A stretch of DNA of 64,000 nucleotides from Georgfuchsia toluolica (GTDB lineage Bacteria; Pseudomonadota; Gammaproteobacteria; Burkholderiales; Rhodocyclaceae), in assembly GCF_907163265.1 (NCBI RefSeq), contig NZ_CAJQUM010000001.1:1550001-1614000 (forward strand), given 5' to 3'. The notes beneath the pieces were generated by a model. That model made no database searches. It saw nothing but the letters and a program-made list of their open reading frames with translations, and had not been told where the DNA came from. Below are positions 8,325 through 17,829 of this stretch, one piece after another; the stretch's first letter is position 1, and each line of letters opens with the position of its first letter. A program made the position numbers and the translations under genes.

Positions 8325-8783
8325 ATGACAAAGCCAATCCTGATCTTCACCTGGGGCAACCCGAGCCGCGGCGACGACGCGCTGGGCTCTCTGCTGGCGG
8401 AGCGTATCGAAGCGCTGGCGCTGCCTGATGTCGAATGCCTCACCGATTTCCAGTTGCAGGTGGAACATGCGCTCGACCTGCGCGGCCGCCGCCGCGTGCT
8501 GTTCGCCGATGCCAGCCGCGCCATCGGCGCACCGTTTCGCGTCAGCCGTATTGCACCCGTGCGCAACGCCAGCTTCAGCACGCACGCCATGAATCCGCAC
8601 GCGGTATTGCAGGCCTATGTCGATTTTGAAGGCGTTTCGCCACCGCCCTGCACGCTGCTCGAAATGGGCGGCATCGACTTCGAACTCGGCGCAGGACTTT
8701 CTGCCGCGGCGCAACAACACCTGGAAGCCGCGCTATTGTGGGTTATTGGCTGGATTAATGATCCACGTCAACCACGTCAATAA
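8325..8783 (+). CDS. hoxW: Hydrogenase maturation protease HoxW
   Basis: HoxW is the endopeptidase that trims the HoxH C-terminus after nickel insertion. The start at 8325 gives 152 residues beginning MTKPILIFTWGNPSRGDDAL, with the family GNPxRGDD motif; the Asp in it is expected to contact nickel. A second acidic site lies around LFADASRA. Last gene of the hox unit. An alternative frame start at 8289 would lie inside the repeat and is unlikely. Confidence 0.88.
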   Translation: MTKPILIFTWGNPSRGDDALGSLLAERIEALALPDVECLTDFQLQVEHALDLRGRRRVLFADASRAIGAPFRVSRIAPVRNASFSTHAMNPHAVLQAYVDFEGVSPPPCTLLEMGGIDFELGAGLSAAAQQHLEAALLWVIGWINDPRQPRQ

Positions 8784-8854
8784 TCGGTCCACCGCGACGT
8801 GGAAATAAAGGGGTAAACCGGCAGCTTACTCTTTCGCCAAAGTCCGCAAAAAAC

Positions 8855-8898
8855 CACTATATCTAGTGGCACAGAGCTTGCCGCGACTACCTATAGTG
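8855..8898 (+). promoter_or_regulatory. Tandem NrdR-box-like operator upstream of the class II RNR gene
   Basis: CACTATATCTAGTG at 8855-8868 is a near-perfect palindrome matching the known NrdR box pattern. GACTACCTATAGTG at 8885-8898 is a weaker second copy. Their starts are 30 bp apart, about three helical turns, as expected for paired NrdR boxes. They lie about 105 bp before the reductase start. NrdR represses ribonucleotide reductase genes when dATP/ATP levels are high; nrdR itself is not in this window. Confidence 0.75.
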
Positions 8899-9002
8899 GC
8901 AAGTCCCTGTTTTTTAATGCAGCAAAAAAATCTTTTGAATATCGAAAAAAGCGGGCGTATGCTTCGTGCCTATTCGCATATTTCTCTCTTCGGAAAAAAA
9001 AC

Positions 9003-11903
9003 ATGACCACACATTTCGACCACACCGAGGAATCCCATGATCAACCGCAAATCGGCCAGCTCGGCCTGCCGCTGCCGCAGGAAATTTCAGGCGAGGTATT
9101 GATTGAAAAATATGCCAAGGGCCTTGAGCGCAACGTGCATGAGGTACGGGCACGGGTAGCCCGCGCACTGGCCACCATTGAAGCGGAAGACAAGCGCGCC
9201 TATTGGGAAGCGCGTTTCATCGAGGCGCAGGAAAACGGCTTTGTCCCGGCCGGCCGCATCAATTCCGCCGCCGGCACCGACCTTTGCGCCACGCTGATCA
9301 ACTGCTTCGTGCAGCCGGTGGGCGATTCCATTTCGGAAGTGGTCGAAGGCCGTCCCGGCATTTACACCGCCTTGCAACAGGCCGCGGAAACCATGCGTCG
9401 CGGCGGCGGCGTCGGCTACGATTTCTCTTCCATCCGTCCAATTGGCGCGCATGTCAAAGGCACGCTGTCGCGCGCCTCCGGCCCCGTCTCCTATATGCGT
9501 GTGTTCGACCGCTCCTGCGAAACGGTCGAATCCGCCGGCAGTCGCCGCGGCGCCCAGATGGGCGTATTGCGCTGCGACCATCCCGACATCGAAAAATTCA
9601 TTCACGCCAAGGACCACGGCGACCTCACCAACTTCAACATCTCGGTCGGTGTTACCGACGAATTCATGAACGCCGTCGAAGCCGGCAGCGACGTCGAGCT
9701 CAAGCATCGTGCCAAGCCTTCAAGCGACTCGATGGAAGCCGGCGCCTATCAGCGCGAAGATGGTTACTGGGTGTATCGCAAGATGCCCGCGCGCGATCTG
9801 TGGGAGCAGATCATGCGTTCCACCTACGACCATGCCGAGCCGGGCATCCTGTTCCTCGACCGCATGAACAAGGACAACAACCTCTACTACTGCGAAACCA
9901 TCGAGGCCACCAACCCCTGCGCCGAACAGCCGCTGCCGCCCTACGGCTGCTGCTGCCTCGGTTCCGTCAACCTGACGCTATTCGTCGAACATCCCTTCAC
10001 CGCCCAGGCGAGCTTCAACTACAACGGCTTTGGGCGCGTGATCGACACCTCGACGCGCATGCTCGACAACGTGCTCGATGTCACCAACTGGCCGCTCGAA
10101 CAGCAGTCGCAGGAGGCGCACGCCAAGCGCCGCATCGGCCTCGGCTTCACCGGCCTCGGCGATGCATTGATCATGCTCGGCCTCAAGTACGACACCGCCG
10201 CAGCCCGCGCCGAAGCCACGAAAGTTTCCGAGTTCATGCGCGACAGGGCCTACCTCGCCTCGGTCGAACTGGCGCGCGAGCGCGGCGCCTTCCCGCTCTT
10301 CAACGCCGATATGTATTTGTCCGGCGGCAATTTCGCCTCGCGCCTGCCGCCCGAACTGAAGGAGCAGATCCGCCACCACGGCCTGCGCAACTCGCACCTG
10401 CTCTCCATCGCCCCCACCGGCACCATCAGCCTCGCCTTCGCCGACAATGCCAGCAATGGCATCGAACCGCCTTTCTCCTGGGTCTATACGCGCAAGAAGC
10501 GCATGGCCGACGGCACCCACAAGGAATATGCAGTCGAGGACTACGCCTGGCGTCTCTACAAACACATGGGCGGCGACATGAACAAGCTGCCCGACTACTT
10601 CATCACCGCACTGGAAATTTCCGCGCAGGCCCACGAAGAAATGGTCGCGGCGGTAGCCCCCTACATCGACACCTCGATCTCGAAGACGGTGAATGTGCCC
10701 GAGGACTATCCCTACGCCAATTTCGAAGACCTCTACATGGCGGCCTGGAAATCCGGCCTCAAGGGACTCGCCACCTACCGCCCCAACAATGTGCTCGGCG
10801 CCGTGCTCTCCGTCGCCGACACCAAGGGCACGGACGCACAGAAACTGCCGCAGGACGTCACCATCGATAGCGCCAACCGCCGCCTCTCCATCGGCGCCCT
10901 GCCCGCCCCCGTACTCGCCAGCCTGCGCTGGCCCGGCCGGCCCCGCATGGCCGATGGCAATACGGCATGGTCATACATGATCGAAACCCCGCACGGCGAA
11001 TTCGCCATTTTCGTCGGCCAGACCGAGAACGAAATGGGTCGCGGCGTCCCCTTCGAAGTCTGGGTGAACGGTTCGGAACAGCCGCGCGGCCTCGGCGCCG
11101 TGGCCAAAACGCTGTCGATGGACATGCGCGCCAACGACAAGGCCTTCTTGAAGCTCAAGCTCGATGTGCTGGCCAGGACCATCGGCGAGCAATCCTTCGA
11201 CATGCCCTTCCCGCCCATAGGTGAAAAGAAGCTCGTGCCCGGCGTGGTCTCGGCCTTTGCGCAGGCGGTGCGCTACCGCTGCGAACGCCTCGGCGCACTG
11301 GAAGGCGAAGGACCGACCCCCGTGCTTGACGCCATGTTCAGCCGCGACGAACCGAAGACCGGCACCGACGGTACGCTGTCATGGACGGTCGACATTTCCA
11401 ATCCCGCCTCGGGCGAGGAATTCGTTCTCGGCTTGAAGGAAATCACTCTGCCCGACGGCGTGACACGGCCCTACTCGGTATGGCTCTCGGGCAACTACCC
11501 GCGCGCCCTCGACGGCCTCACCAAGCTGCTCTCGCTCGACATGCGCGTGCTCGACCCGGCCTGGATCGGCATGAAGCTGCGGAAGCTGATCGACTACCCG
11601 GAACCGCTCGGCGACTTCATGGCGCGCGTACCCGGCCAGCAGAAACAGCAGAACTGGCCCTCCACCGTGGCCTACATCGCGCGCCTGATCCAGCACCGCT
11701 ACGCCATGCTCGGCATCCTCGACGAAAACGGCTACCCGACGCGCGACATGGGCATCCTTGAAACGCCGGGCGCCGCACCCGAGAAAGGCGGCATCAAGGT
11801 GATGCAGGGCTCTCTCTGCGCCGAATGCGGCAACATGACTGTGATCAGAAAAGACGGCTGCGACTTCTGCTCGGCATGCGGGGCGGTGGGGAGTTGCGGT
11901 TGA
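9003..11903 (+). CDS. nrdJ: Adenosylcobalamin-dependent (class II) ribonucleoside-diphosphate reductase
   Basis: It converts ribonucleotides to deoxyribonucleotides with a B12-generated thiyl radical and needs no oxygen. The protein has 966 residues. The active-site motif NPCAEQPL is at Asn304/Cys306/Glu308, followed by a cysteine-rich stretch (YGCCCLG). The substrate and allosteric region includes [19 protein letters not shown]. The C-terminus has four cysteines in two CxxC pairs ([12 protein letters not shown]), a zinc-ribbon-like or redox tail seen in this subfamily, and ends in SCG. Two NrdR-like boxes lie upstream. The ribosome binding site before the ATG is weak. The enzyme suits life with little oxygen. 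Confidence 0.93.
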   Translation: MTTHFDHTEESHDQPQIGQLGLPLPQEISGEVLIEKYAKGLERNVHEVRARVARALATIEAEDKRAYWEARFIEAQENGFVPAGRINSAAGTDLCATLINCFVQPVGDSISEVVEGRPGIYTALQQAAETMRRGGGVGYDFSSIRPIGAHVKGTLSRASGPVSYMRVFDRSCETVESAGSRRGAQMGVLRCDHPDIEKFIHAKDHGDLTNFNISVGVTDEFMNAVEAGSDVELKHRAKPSSDSMEAGAYQREDGYWVYRKMPARDLWEQIMRSTYDHAEPGILFLDRMNKDNNLYYCETIEATNPCAEQPLPPYGCCCLGSVNLTLFVEHPFTAQASFNYNGFGRVIDTSTRMLDNVLDVTNWPLEQQSQEAHAKRRIGLGFTGLGDALIMLGLKYDTAAARAEATKVSEFMRDRAYLASVELARERGAFPLFNADMYLSGGNFASRLPPELKEQIRHHGLRNSHLLSIAPTGTISLAFADNASNGIEPPFSWVYTRKKRMADGTHKEYAVEDYAWRLYKHMGGDMNKLPDYFITALEISAQAHEEMVAAVAPYIDTSISKTVNVPEDYPYANFEDLYMAAWKSGLKGLATYRPNNVLGAVLSVADTKGTDAQKLPQDVTIDSANRRLSIGALPAPVLASLRWPGRPRMADGNTAWSYMIETPHGEFAIFVGQTENEMGRGVPFEVWVNGSEQPRGLGAVAKTLSMDMRANDKAFLKLKLDVLARTIGEQSFDMPFPPIGEKKLVPGVVSAFAQAVRYRCERLGALEGEGPTPVLDAMFSRDEPKTGTDGTLSWTVDISNPASGEEFVLGLKEITLPDGVTRPYSVWLSGNYPRALDGLTKLLSLDMRVLDPAWIGMKLRKLIDYPEPLGDFMARVPGQQKQQNWPSTVAYIARLIQHRYAMLGILDENGYPTRDMGILETPGAAPEKGGIKVMQGSLCAECGNMTVIRKDGCDFCSACGAVGSCG

Positions 11904-11924
11904 TGAGTCAACGGAGTCTCAACA

Positions 11925-12743
11925 ATGGAAATAGAAATATTCGATGTTGAACACGGAGCTTGTGCACTTTTAACGGCAGACAATGGCTGTCGTTTGCTTT
12001 TCGATTGTGGGCATAACACCAGTACAGATTGGCGTCCATCCAAATCATTGCCGGCGCGAGGAATTCATGCAGTCGACGCGCTTGTAGTGTCAAATTACGA
12101 CGAAGATCACGTCAGTGATTTCCCCAATCTAATGTCAAGTGTATTAGTTCAAACGCTCATCCGGAATCCATCTGTCAGACCACGGGATTTGTTGTCATTG
12201 AAGTCTGAGTCTGGCGCAGGGCTTGGTATTGGTACGCTAGCTCACATGGCAGGAAATCATTATGTCGCTCCAGTAGCACGCCCCTTGGACTTGGGCGGGG
12301 TCAGTATGTGGCATTTCTGGAACGTCTACCCAAGCTTTGACGATGAGAACAATCTAAGTCTAGTGACAATTCTTCGGTACGAGGACTTCGGAATTATTTT
12401 CCCTGGAGATATGGAGAAGGCAGGCTGGCGTCAACTGATGACCAGAAGTGACTTTCGTACTGCGCTTACAGGAGTTAACGTATTTGTTGCATCTCACCAT
12501 GGTCGTGATTCTGGCTATGTTCCCGAACTTTTCAATTTCTGCTCGCCAGAACTCGTAATCTTTTCGGATAAATCCATCAAACACGAGACCCAAAAGACCG
12601 CACATTTGTATCGTCAACACGCCAAAGGAGTTCAGTTCTTTGATGGCGAAACTAGATACGTCCTAACCACCCGAGATAACGGATATATCCGTATGTCAAA
12701 ACAAGGCACAGGCCCTGCTTTCGTGTGGATAAGCAAGAAATAG
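11925..12743 (+). CDS. ComEC/Rec2-like metallo-beta-lactamase-fold hydrolase
   Basis: The 272-residue protein resembles the stand-alone MBL domain of ComEC. LLFDCGHN is followed by VVSNYDEDHVSDFPNL, in the place of the usual HxHxDH metal motif; here Asn and Asp replace the two leading histidines while the DH pair remains. VASHHGRDSGY supplies a later histidine ligand pair. The IIFPGDMEKAGW stretch matches the family GD motif. Base composition is clearly AT-richer than neighbouring genes, suggesting transfer. A membrane protein gene follows after nine bases, so the two probably act together. Substrate unknown; nuclease or nucleotide-related activity is only a family-based guess. Confidence 0.75.
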   Translation: MEIEIFDVEHGACALLTADNGCRLLFDCGHNTSTDWRPSKSLPARGIHAVDALVVSNYDEDHVSDFPNLMSSVLVQTLIRNPSVRPRDLLSLKSESGAGLGIGTLAHMAGNHYVAPVARPLDLGGVSMWHFWNVYPSFDDENNLSLVTILRYEDFGIIFPGDMEKAGWRQLMTRSDFRTALTGVNVFVASHHGRDSGYVPELFNFCSPELVIFSDKSIKHETQKTAHLYRQHAKGVQFFDGETRYVLTTRDNGYIRMSKQGTGPAFVWISKK

Positions 12744-12752
12744 CGTGTCCAA

Positions 12753-13385
12753 TTGAGAAAGTTCGATTTCTACGAATTCACCGGAATCCTAGTACCGGGC
12801 ACGCTTTTTCTGGTAGGTCTTATATACCTCTGGCCAGCAATGGTTGCAGTTGGAAACCTCGACGAAATATCTATAGGTGGCTTTGGTATTTTTACGTTAT
12901 TCGCCTACGTTGCTGGGCATTTGATACAAGCCGTCGGTAACTGGGTTGAAAAAGTCTGGTGGAAGATAATTGGTGGTATGCCAACGGATTGGATACGAAC
13001 TGGAAAACGAACTCTGCTTGGCTCATCTCAGATGAAAAAACTTCATGGCGATATTCAAAGCCGGTTAAATCTCGTTCTTCCTGAAAATCTTGCGGACATT
13101 CCTGCAGGTGATTGGTTGGGAGTTACTCGTCAAGTATATGCAGTGGTAGAAGCAAAAAAGTGCGCTGGGCGTGTTGATATGTTTAATGGAAATTATGGAT
13201 TACACCGAGGGCTAGCCGCCACTGCATTAGTACTCTTAGCCTTGTCACCAGTATCTGAAGTAGCAGAACCTGTCTCCTGTGCAATTCTTATTGTCATATT
13301 AGCGCTCGCTGCGTCTAGGATGCATTTGTTCGGCAAGCACTACGCTCGTGAACTTTTTTCACAGTTCCTTCAATTACCGCCTTAA
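12753..13385 (+). CDS. Membrane protein of unknown function paired with MBL hydrolase
   Basis: The gene starts at a TTG nine bases after the previous stop and encodes 210 residues. The N-terminus begins RKFDFYEFTGILVPGTLFL and forms a transmembrane segment, followed by another at about 47-68 (GGFGIFTLFAYVAGHLI). A soluble middle part of about 80 residues follows, then hydrophobic segments at 153-190 (LAATALVLLALSPV and ISCAILIVILALAASR). Like the MBL gene it is AT-rich. I do not recognise the family. The FxxFTGxLxPG type of N-terminus is seen in small membrane proteins of accessory islands, but no function can be assigned. Confidence 0.65.
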   Translation: MRKFDFYEFTGILVPGTLFLVGLIYLWPAMVAVGNLDEISIGGFGIFTLFAYVAGHLIQAVGNWVEKVWWKIIGGMPTDWIRTGKRTLLGSSQMKKLHGDIQSRLNLVLPENLADIPAGDWLGVTRQVYAVVEAKKCAGRVDMFNGNYGLHRGLAATALVLLALSPVSEVAEPVSCAILIVILALAASRMHLFGKHYARELFSQFLQLPP

Positions 13386-13497
13386 CTTGCCGCCCGATGG
13401 GTTCAGCGTCGAATCGATTTTCTGCCAAGCCTAGCTCACCCAGCGAGCCACCAGTTATTTAATACTCTGGCTTCATGGCAACTCGGGATTAACGAAC

Positions 13498-13640
13498 TTG
13501 GCATCTACTCAACTCAATTGTGATTTATTCGGCGACCCCATAGTCACCTCACAGACCAGGATCGCTGATGCGATTGAGGCCTTGGCCACTCAAACCGGGA
13601 ATGAAGCCCGTGGCGTTGTCTTCACTCGCACTGTACACCC
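13498..13640 (+). pseudogene. Remnant of an Eco57I-type N6-adenine DNA methyltransferase (N-terminus only)
   Basis: About 45 residues (including DPIVTSQTRIADAIEALA and EARGVVFTR) match the start of class II Eco57I-like restriction-methylase proteins as I remember them. The similarity stops abruptly near 13640, and no methyltransferase motif follows. Just downstream, AAAGGGGTCAGGCTC at 13656-13670 resembles a sequence often seen next to REP-associated transposons in betaproteobacteria. This is probably a leftover from a deletion. The remaining sequence to 14200 shows no supportable gene. Confidence 0.5.
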
Positions 13641-14212
13641 CGATGAGAAGAGGCTAAAGGGGTCAGGCTCAGAATATTTCCCACTGCAAAAAAAGCTTTT
13701 AATCTCACGTAGTCACCCAGCAACAGCTTCATGCTTTCCGCCTAATCGCAGTTCTATTTTGGCCAAAATAATCGCCGCGCAAGCGCCCCATCAGGGATGT
13801 GAAAAACAAATCTGGAAACCTATCTGTTCTGCTACAACCAATTCTGTAAGCCAGCCACTTTACTCCAGCGGATCAGGAGGTGATATTGCTCACCATTAGC
13901 GCGTCCACTGCAATTGATGACGAACACACCTGCAAAAAGATGCAGGCTCGCGTGCTACCTCCGCATAGCAGCCATTCCGTAAGAATATAAGCACGATGTC
14001 ACGAAGAGGTGCGTTTCTCAACGCCCTCGTTGCGCGTCATGTCCGTCCTTGGACGTGATCAATATCAATGTACGCAGTTAAGCGGCGAGCTATATTTAAA
14101 TGCGGATTCATGAAGTTTTGCGCTGGTAACAGCCCTATGGATCTCAATGAGGCACGACGGGCGCCGCGCGTTGCGGTTGTGCTCTCCAGTCAACCTGACC
14201 AAGGAGTGAATC

Positions 14213-14596
14213 GTGAGACGAGAAACGTTAGTTCTATCTGCCATGATAAGCGCATTGTTATTGTCTGCGGGATATGCATTGGCAGCCGACACCGAATCTG
14301 CCAAGGAAAAGGCTCAAACGCAGAAACAGGAGCAAGTCTACGGCAGCCAACTCATGACCCGACAAGAGCGGATTGAATATCGCGCCAAGATCCGCGCAGC
14401 AACCACTGCCGAGGAGCGAGAACAAATCCGCAACGAGCATCACGAGCAGATGAAGGAGCGCGCCAAGGCGCGTGGGGTGACCCTTCCCGACAAGCCACCC
14501 GTCAACGGGGGGGGTATGGGTCCTGGTGCAGGAATGGGGCCGGGCGGCGGCATGGGGCCGGGCGGCGGCGGAATGGGACCTGGTGGTGGTCGCTGA
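14213..14596 (+). CDS. Small secreted protein with Gly/Met/Pro repeat tail
   Basis: The GTG start has AAGGAG six bases upstream. The 127-residue product begins with a signal peptide (LVLSAMISALLLSAGYALA), so the mature protein is periplasmic. A charged helical part follows (residues 45-85, including MTRQERIEYRAKIRAATTAE). The last 30 residues are repeats of the type GGGMGPG. Similar proteins are common, uncharacterised, in betaproteobacteria. The tail could bind metal or be disordered; neither can be decided here. Confidence 0.7.
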   Translation: MRRETLVLSAMISALLLSAGYALAADTESAKEKAQTQKQEQVYGSQLMTRQERIEYRAKIRAATTAEEREQIRNEHHEQMKERAKARGVTLPDKPPVNGGGMGPGAGMGPGGGMGPGGGGMGPGGGR

Positions 14597-14639
14597 TTTG
14601 CTTGACACCTGACACTCGAACGTTTAATGTCCGCTTTGG

Positions 14640-14822
14640 AGCAGCAGGGACGCTACGCGACTCCTTCATGCAGCCGCGCAACGACGTTTGCAGATCGGTC
14701 CCTTGCCGGGACAAGTCTTCATACAAGGATGGGCGGATGAATCCTTTGTCGCCGAGGAGCAAGCCCGCGATGCGATACAGGTCAAAACCGTACAAGACAT
14801 TGCTCATCGATATTGGCCGCAA
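14640..14822 (-). pseudogene. IS982-like DDE transposase remnant
   Basis: The minus strand encodes GLLLGDKGFIRPSLYEDLSR followed by QGTDLQTSLRGCMKESR, which resembles the central GDKGYI region of IS982-family transposases. Only about 50 residues remain. There is no start, no full DDE triad and no visible terminal inverted repeats. Confidence 0.5.
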
Positions 14823-14954
14823 CCAGCGCGATGTCCTCGATGATTAATAAACTCGCGTTGCCAGTCCTAATCGAAGCTGTTGCTGTGCGAAAACCTGCTG
14901 CCGCCGATCGAAGAGGCCATCGCGGCCGCGCAGGCCGAAGCGGTCGCCCTCGCG

Positions 14955-15095
14955 CACGAAGGTCGGCAGAGCATCCAGTTCTGGCCGTTGGGTGTCCTTG
15001 TCCGACGCCTTGCCGGTGAATACCTTGTCCACCTGAACCTGTTCAAGCTGGCGTTCTGGGTTCTGGTCGAAGCTCTGACCCGGACATAGCCGATA
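14955..15095 (-). pseudogene. Tn3-type serine resolvase remnant, frameshifted
   Basis: On the minus strand a GYVRV fragment is followed, after a frame change, by SFDQNPERQLEQVQVDKVFT and then GKASDKDTQRPELDAL and FVREGD. This is the N-terminal catalytic part of Tn3-family resolvases. The region after FVREGD diverges, and the DNA-binding domain is missing. It is a decayed transposon piece next to the IS982-like remnant. Confidence 0.6.
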
Positions 15096-15125
15096 CGTCT
15101 CTCAGTAATCCAACCCGGAGCAACC

Positions 15126-15833
15126 ATGAAGATTGCAGACATTACTACAGAACTGCTTTGTGACGAATACGACGTTATTGCTGCTGAATTACCACTTGAG
15201 GGCGCCAAAATTCTTGAACTCGGATGTGGCAAGGCGGAAATGACTCGTACCATTGCCAAATCGGGAAAGGTTGCTTCTATCCTGGCTCTTGAAGTGGATT
15301 CAATCCAGCATGCTCTGAATCAGCAAATACGTGACCTGCCGAATGTCAATTTTCAGCAAGGCGCGGCTGAGGCTATTCCGGCAGCAGATTGCACCTTCAA
15401 CATTGTGATGATGTTTAAGTCTCTTCATCACGTGCCATCCAACAAGATGGATATTGCCCTCAGCGAAATTCATAGGGTTTTGAAACCGGACGGCTTGGCC
15501 TGGATTTCAGAACCCATCTATGCCGGCGAATTCAACGACGTTCTGCGTCTATTCCATGATGAGAAGGAGGTTAGAGAAGCCGCCTTTTCTGCTGTTCATA
15601 GAGCTGTCGATGATGGTTGCTTTCATCTTGTCCGGCAACGTTTCTTCTACACCTCTGGACACTTTGATAGCTTCGAACAGTTTGAAGAGCGTGTCATTAG
15701 GGTCACGCATTCGAACCATCAGCTCTCGATGCAATTACACGACGCGGTCAAAAGAAAATTCGAGACTTACTTGACAGCCAATGGAGCAAACTTTCGCAAT
15801 CCGCTTCGGATCGATATTCTCCGCAAGATGTAG
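15126..15833 (+). CDS. Class I SAM-dependent methyltransferase
   Basis: The 235-residue protein has the motif I glycine loop ILELGCGKAEMT (near 30-41), an acidic motif II (ALEVDS), a post-motif at FNIVMMFKSLHHV and the motif III region EIHRVLKPDGLAWISEP. This is the Methyltransf_11/25 pattern, typical of small-molecule methyltransferases. The C-terminal 90 residues are not diagnostic. It stands alone in an accessory stretch. The acceptor is unknown. Confidence 0.82.
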   Translation: MKIADITTELLCDEYDVIAAELPLEGAKILELGCGKAEMTRTIAKSGKVASILALEVDSIQHALNQQIRDLPNVNFQQGAAEAIPAADCTFNIVMMFKSLHHVPSNKMDIALSEIHRVLKPDGLAWISEPIYAGEFNDVLRLFHDEKEVREAAFSAVHRAVDDGCFHLVRQRFFYTSGHFDSFEQFEERVIRVTHSNHQLSMQLHDAVKRKFETYLTANGANFRNPLRIDILRKM

Positions 15834-15840
15834 GAAAGAG

Positions 15841-15861
15841 GTAAGGTGTTGACTACCTTAC
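15841..15861 (+). terminator. Hairpin after methyltransferase gene
   Basis: A perfect 7-bp stem GTAAGGT/ACCTTAC with a 7-nt loop starts eight bases after the methyltransferase stop. No T-run follows, so termination would be weak or Rho-assisted. Confidence 0.3.
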
Positions 15862-16003
15862 GTAACGGCTTCTTCCTGAATTCACGATAATTTCAAATGA
15901 CGCTATGATTATCTTTTGTGGCTGATGACCTAAGCGAAGCCCCTCCGCTGGATGTCCTATGTGGATTTTTGGCTATCCGTAATTCAAAAATGAATAATAA
16001 ATG

Positions 16004-16032
16004 AACGCCTATCTTGTTTGGCGGGGCGTTTT
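16004..16032. terminator. Possible bidirectional terminator between convergent genes
   Basis: AACGCC and GGCGTT pair across a 15-nt loop, followed by TTTTC on the plus strand and an AT-rich stretch on the minus strand. It lies between the methyltransferase gene and the convergent cytochrome gene. Confidence 0.35.
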
Positions 16033-16065
16033 CAGCTCACCTGAAGATCTGGGTTAATCCATTTC

Positions 16066-17787
16066 TCATAACCCGCTACCCTTGTGCGTGGTGTGACAGC
16101 TCTCGCCGCAACGATCGAAGGACTCGTTGCCGCCACCAACGTAGATGCTCCGCACCGGGCCGAACTTCTGCACATGCGACGCCGGGTAGCTGCGGTGGCA
16201 GGACAGGCAGGCAGCCTTGCTCGTGCGCTGGATGCTGGCGCCGTCGCGATGGCAGGCCGAGCACTGGTTCAGCGGCGCGCTGAAGCGCTCGCTGCGTGAG
16301 TGGATGAAATGGATGCGCACGTAGGCCTCATTGTCGGGCTCGAAGGACAAAGGCGAATGACAGGCATTGCAGGCTGCCAGGTTGCCGTTGCCGTGCAACA
16401 GCGTCGCCAGCTCGCCACCATCCTTGTGGCAATTGGCGCAGTTTGTCACAGTCAACCGCGGCTCGCCGCGCTGCGTCGTGCCAACCAATATCTCGATGGT
16501 CTGGGACCCCGGGATGTCCTCGCCCAGATAGACGCGGCGGCCCTTGACTGTCACCAGGTAAGTGCCTGGCCGGGCATTGTCCGGCACGTGGAAGGTAAAC
16601 TTGTCGCTCACCGGTGCGGCCCAGCCGGTGTGTCTGGGATCGAAGGCGCCACCGAACAAGTCGTTGGAAGGGGGGAAGAGCTGGAACTCCGCATAGAGCC
16701 CATCGCGTTCCGGCTTGCCGACATTCTGCGTCACGTTCTTGCCGAGGAAATCCTCGAGCTGCACCAGGCTGCGTATCGGTTGCAGCGCATCGGCCGGGCC
16801 AATGATCTGCGCCATCAGCATGCGCTCACGGTGCTTGCGCCGGTACCAGGCCGCCGCCGGCTCGTCGAAGCCGCGGTAGTACTGCAGGCCGGCCGGGGCG
16901 CGACCGGCGCGGAAGTCGTTATAGGTCGGCAGAGAGCCTGCTGGATGCAAGCGCTTGCCGGTCCCGTCGAGCTGGCTCAGCTGGAAAGTGATGGCCGTAC
17001 CCGGTGCGTAGCTGCCGTCGGCGCCCGGCGGCGTCAGGGCCTCGATGGCAATCTTGTAGCCGTAGCTGAACTCCGGCTTGTCGACCAGCTGCACGGGGAT
17101 GGCATAGGTCACCGATGGGCGCAATGACCAGCGCAGTTGCAAGGCCGCTGTCCCGGCGGGCAGGCGCAGAGTTTGCTCGGGGTGGCGCGAATTACGCAAT
17201 TCGATCAAGGCCTCTTCCTCGAACTTGCGCGCCTTGTTGCAGTCGCTCATGGACTTGCAGTCGGACACCCACTGGATAGCGCGAAAGCGGTTGATGAACA
17301 TCGTCTCGCGGTTCGGCGCACCCTTGACCAAACCCACGTCCACTGTCACCGCCGGCGCAACTGCCTTGCCCTTGGCATCGACCGGCGTGACGGTGAAGCT
17401 CGCCGGCTGCCGCATCCATTCGGCGCCACTGTAGAAGCGTCGCCGGGTATAGCTCCCGTCCGGATTGGGCTGGTCCACGAACTCTTGCTCCATGTTCGCA
17501 CCCGTCCACGGCAGGTTGGCGAACATACCCCTCTTCGACAGACCGGCAATGCCTTCGTCGCGCGTCGCCTTGAGGTGGGCGCGGATGTCGATCTGGTTGA
17601 TGTAGAAGGCCTGGTCAGCCTTGACTTTAAGGGGCACTCCTTTGCCATTGTCGATCTCAAGTGCCAACCCGACCGGCGCTTCCGTTCCTGCCGATACTGT
17701 CGAAGCTAGTAGACTCACAGCGAAAACAAAACAACCCAGTTTGCCCACCACGCTCTCCTTTGTAGCCTCTCTGCTTTTGTTCATCAC
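16066..17787 (-). CDS. Periplasmic multihaem cytochrome c
   Basis: The 573-residue protein has an N-terminal signal (FVFAVSLLASTVSA). The first 430 residues contain no haem motif and look like beta-rich domains. The last 130 residues hold four CxxCH motifs (CANCH, CNACH, CSACH, CLSCH) and a fifth CGESCH with three intervening residues. The motif pairs resemble the C-terminal haem domains of OmcA/MtrC-like or cytochrome c3-type proteins. It probably accepts or passes electrons in the periplasm. Start is GTG 17787 or ATG 17784. It lies 42 bp after the M24 gene on the same strand, so it may belong to that unit. Confidence 0.8.
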   Translation of the reverse strand: MMNKSREATKESVVGKLGCFVFAVSLLASTVSAGTEAPVGLALEIDNGKGVPLKVKADQAFYINQIDIRAHLKATRDEGIAGLSKRGMFANLPWTGANMEQEFVDQPNPDGSYTRRRFYSGAEWMRQPASFTVTPVDAKGKAVAPAVTVDVGLVKGAPNRETMFINRFRAIQWVSDCKSMSDCNKARKFEEEALIELRNSRHPEQTLRLPAGTAALQLRWSLRPSVTYAIPVQLVDKPEFSYGYKIAIEALTPPGADGSYAPGTAITFQLSQLDGTGKRLHPAGSLPTYNDFRAGRAPAGLQYYRGFDEPAAAWYRRKHRERMLMAQIIGPADALQPIRSLVQLEDFLGKNVTQNVGKPERDGLYAEFQLFPPSNDLFGGAFDPRHTGWAAPVSDKFTFHVPDNARPGTYLVTVKGRRVYLGEDIPGSQTIEILVGTTQRGEPRLTVTNCANCHKDGGELATLLHGNGNLAACNACHSPLSFEPDNEAYVRIHFIHSRSERFSAPLNQCSACHRDGASIQRTSKAACLSCHRSYPASHVQKFGPVRSIYVGGGNESFDRCGESCHTTHKGSGL

Positions 17788-17829
17788 AGATCATTGCCAC
17801 CCTTGGTTTCATTTGTCCCGTTTTCCTGG

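Noticed and set aside
14868-15089. Possible coding frame LLPPIEEAIAAAQAEAVALA on the plus strand
   Set aside because: It overlaps the resolvase remnant on the other strand and has no matching start or family.
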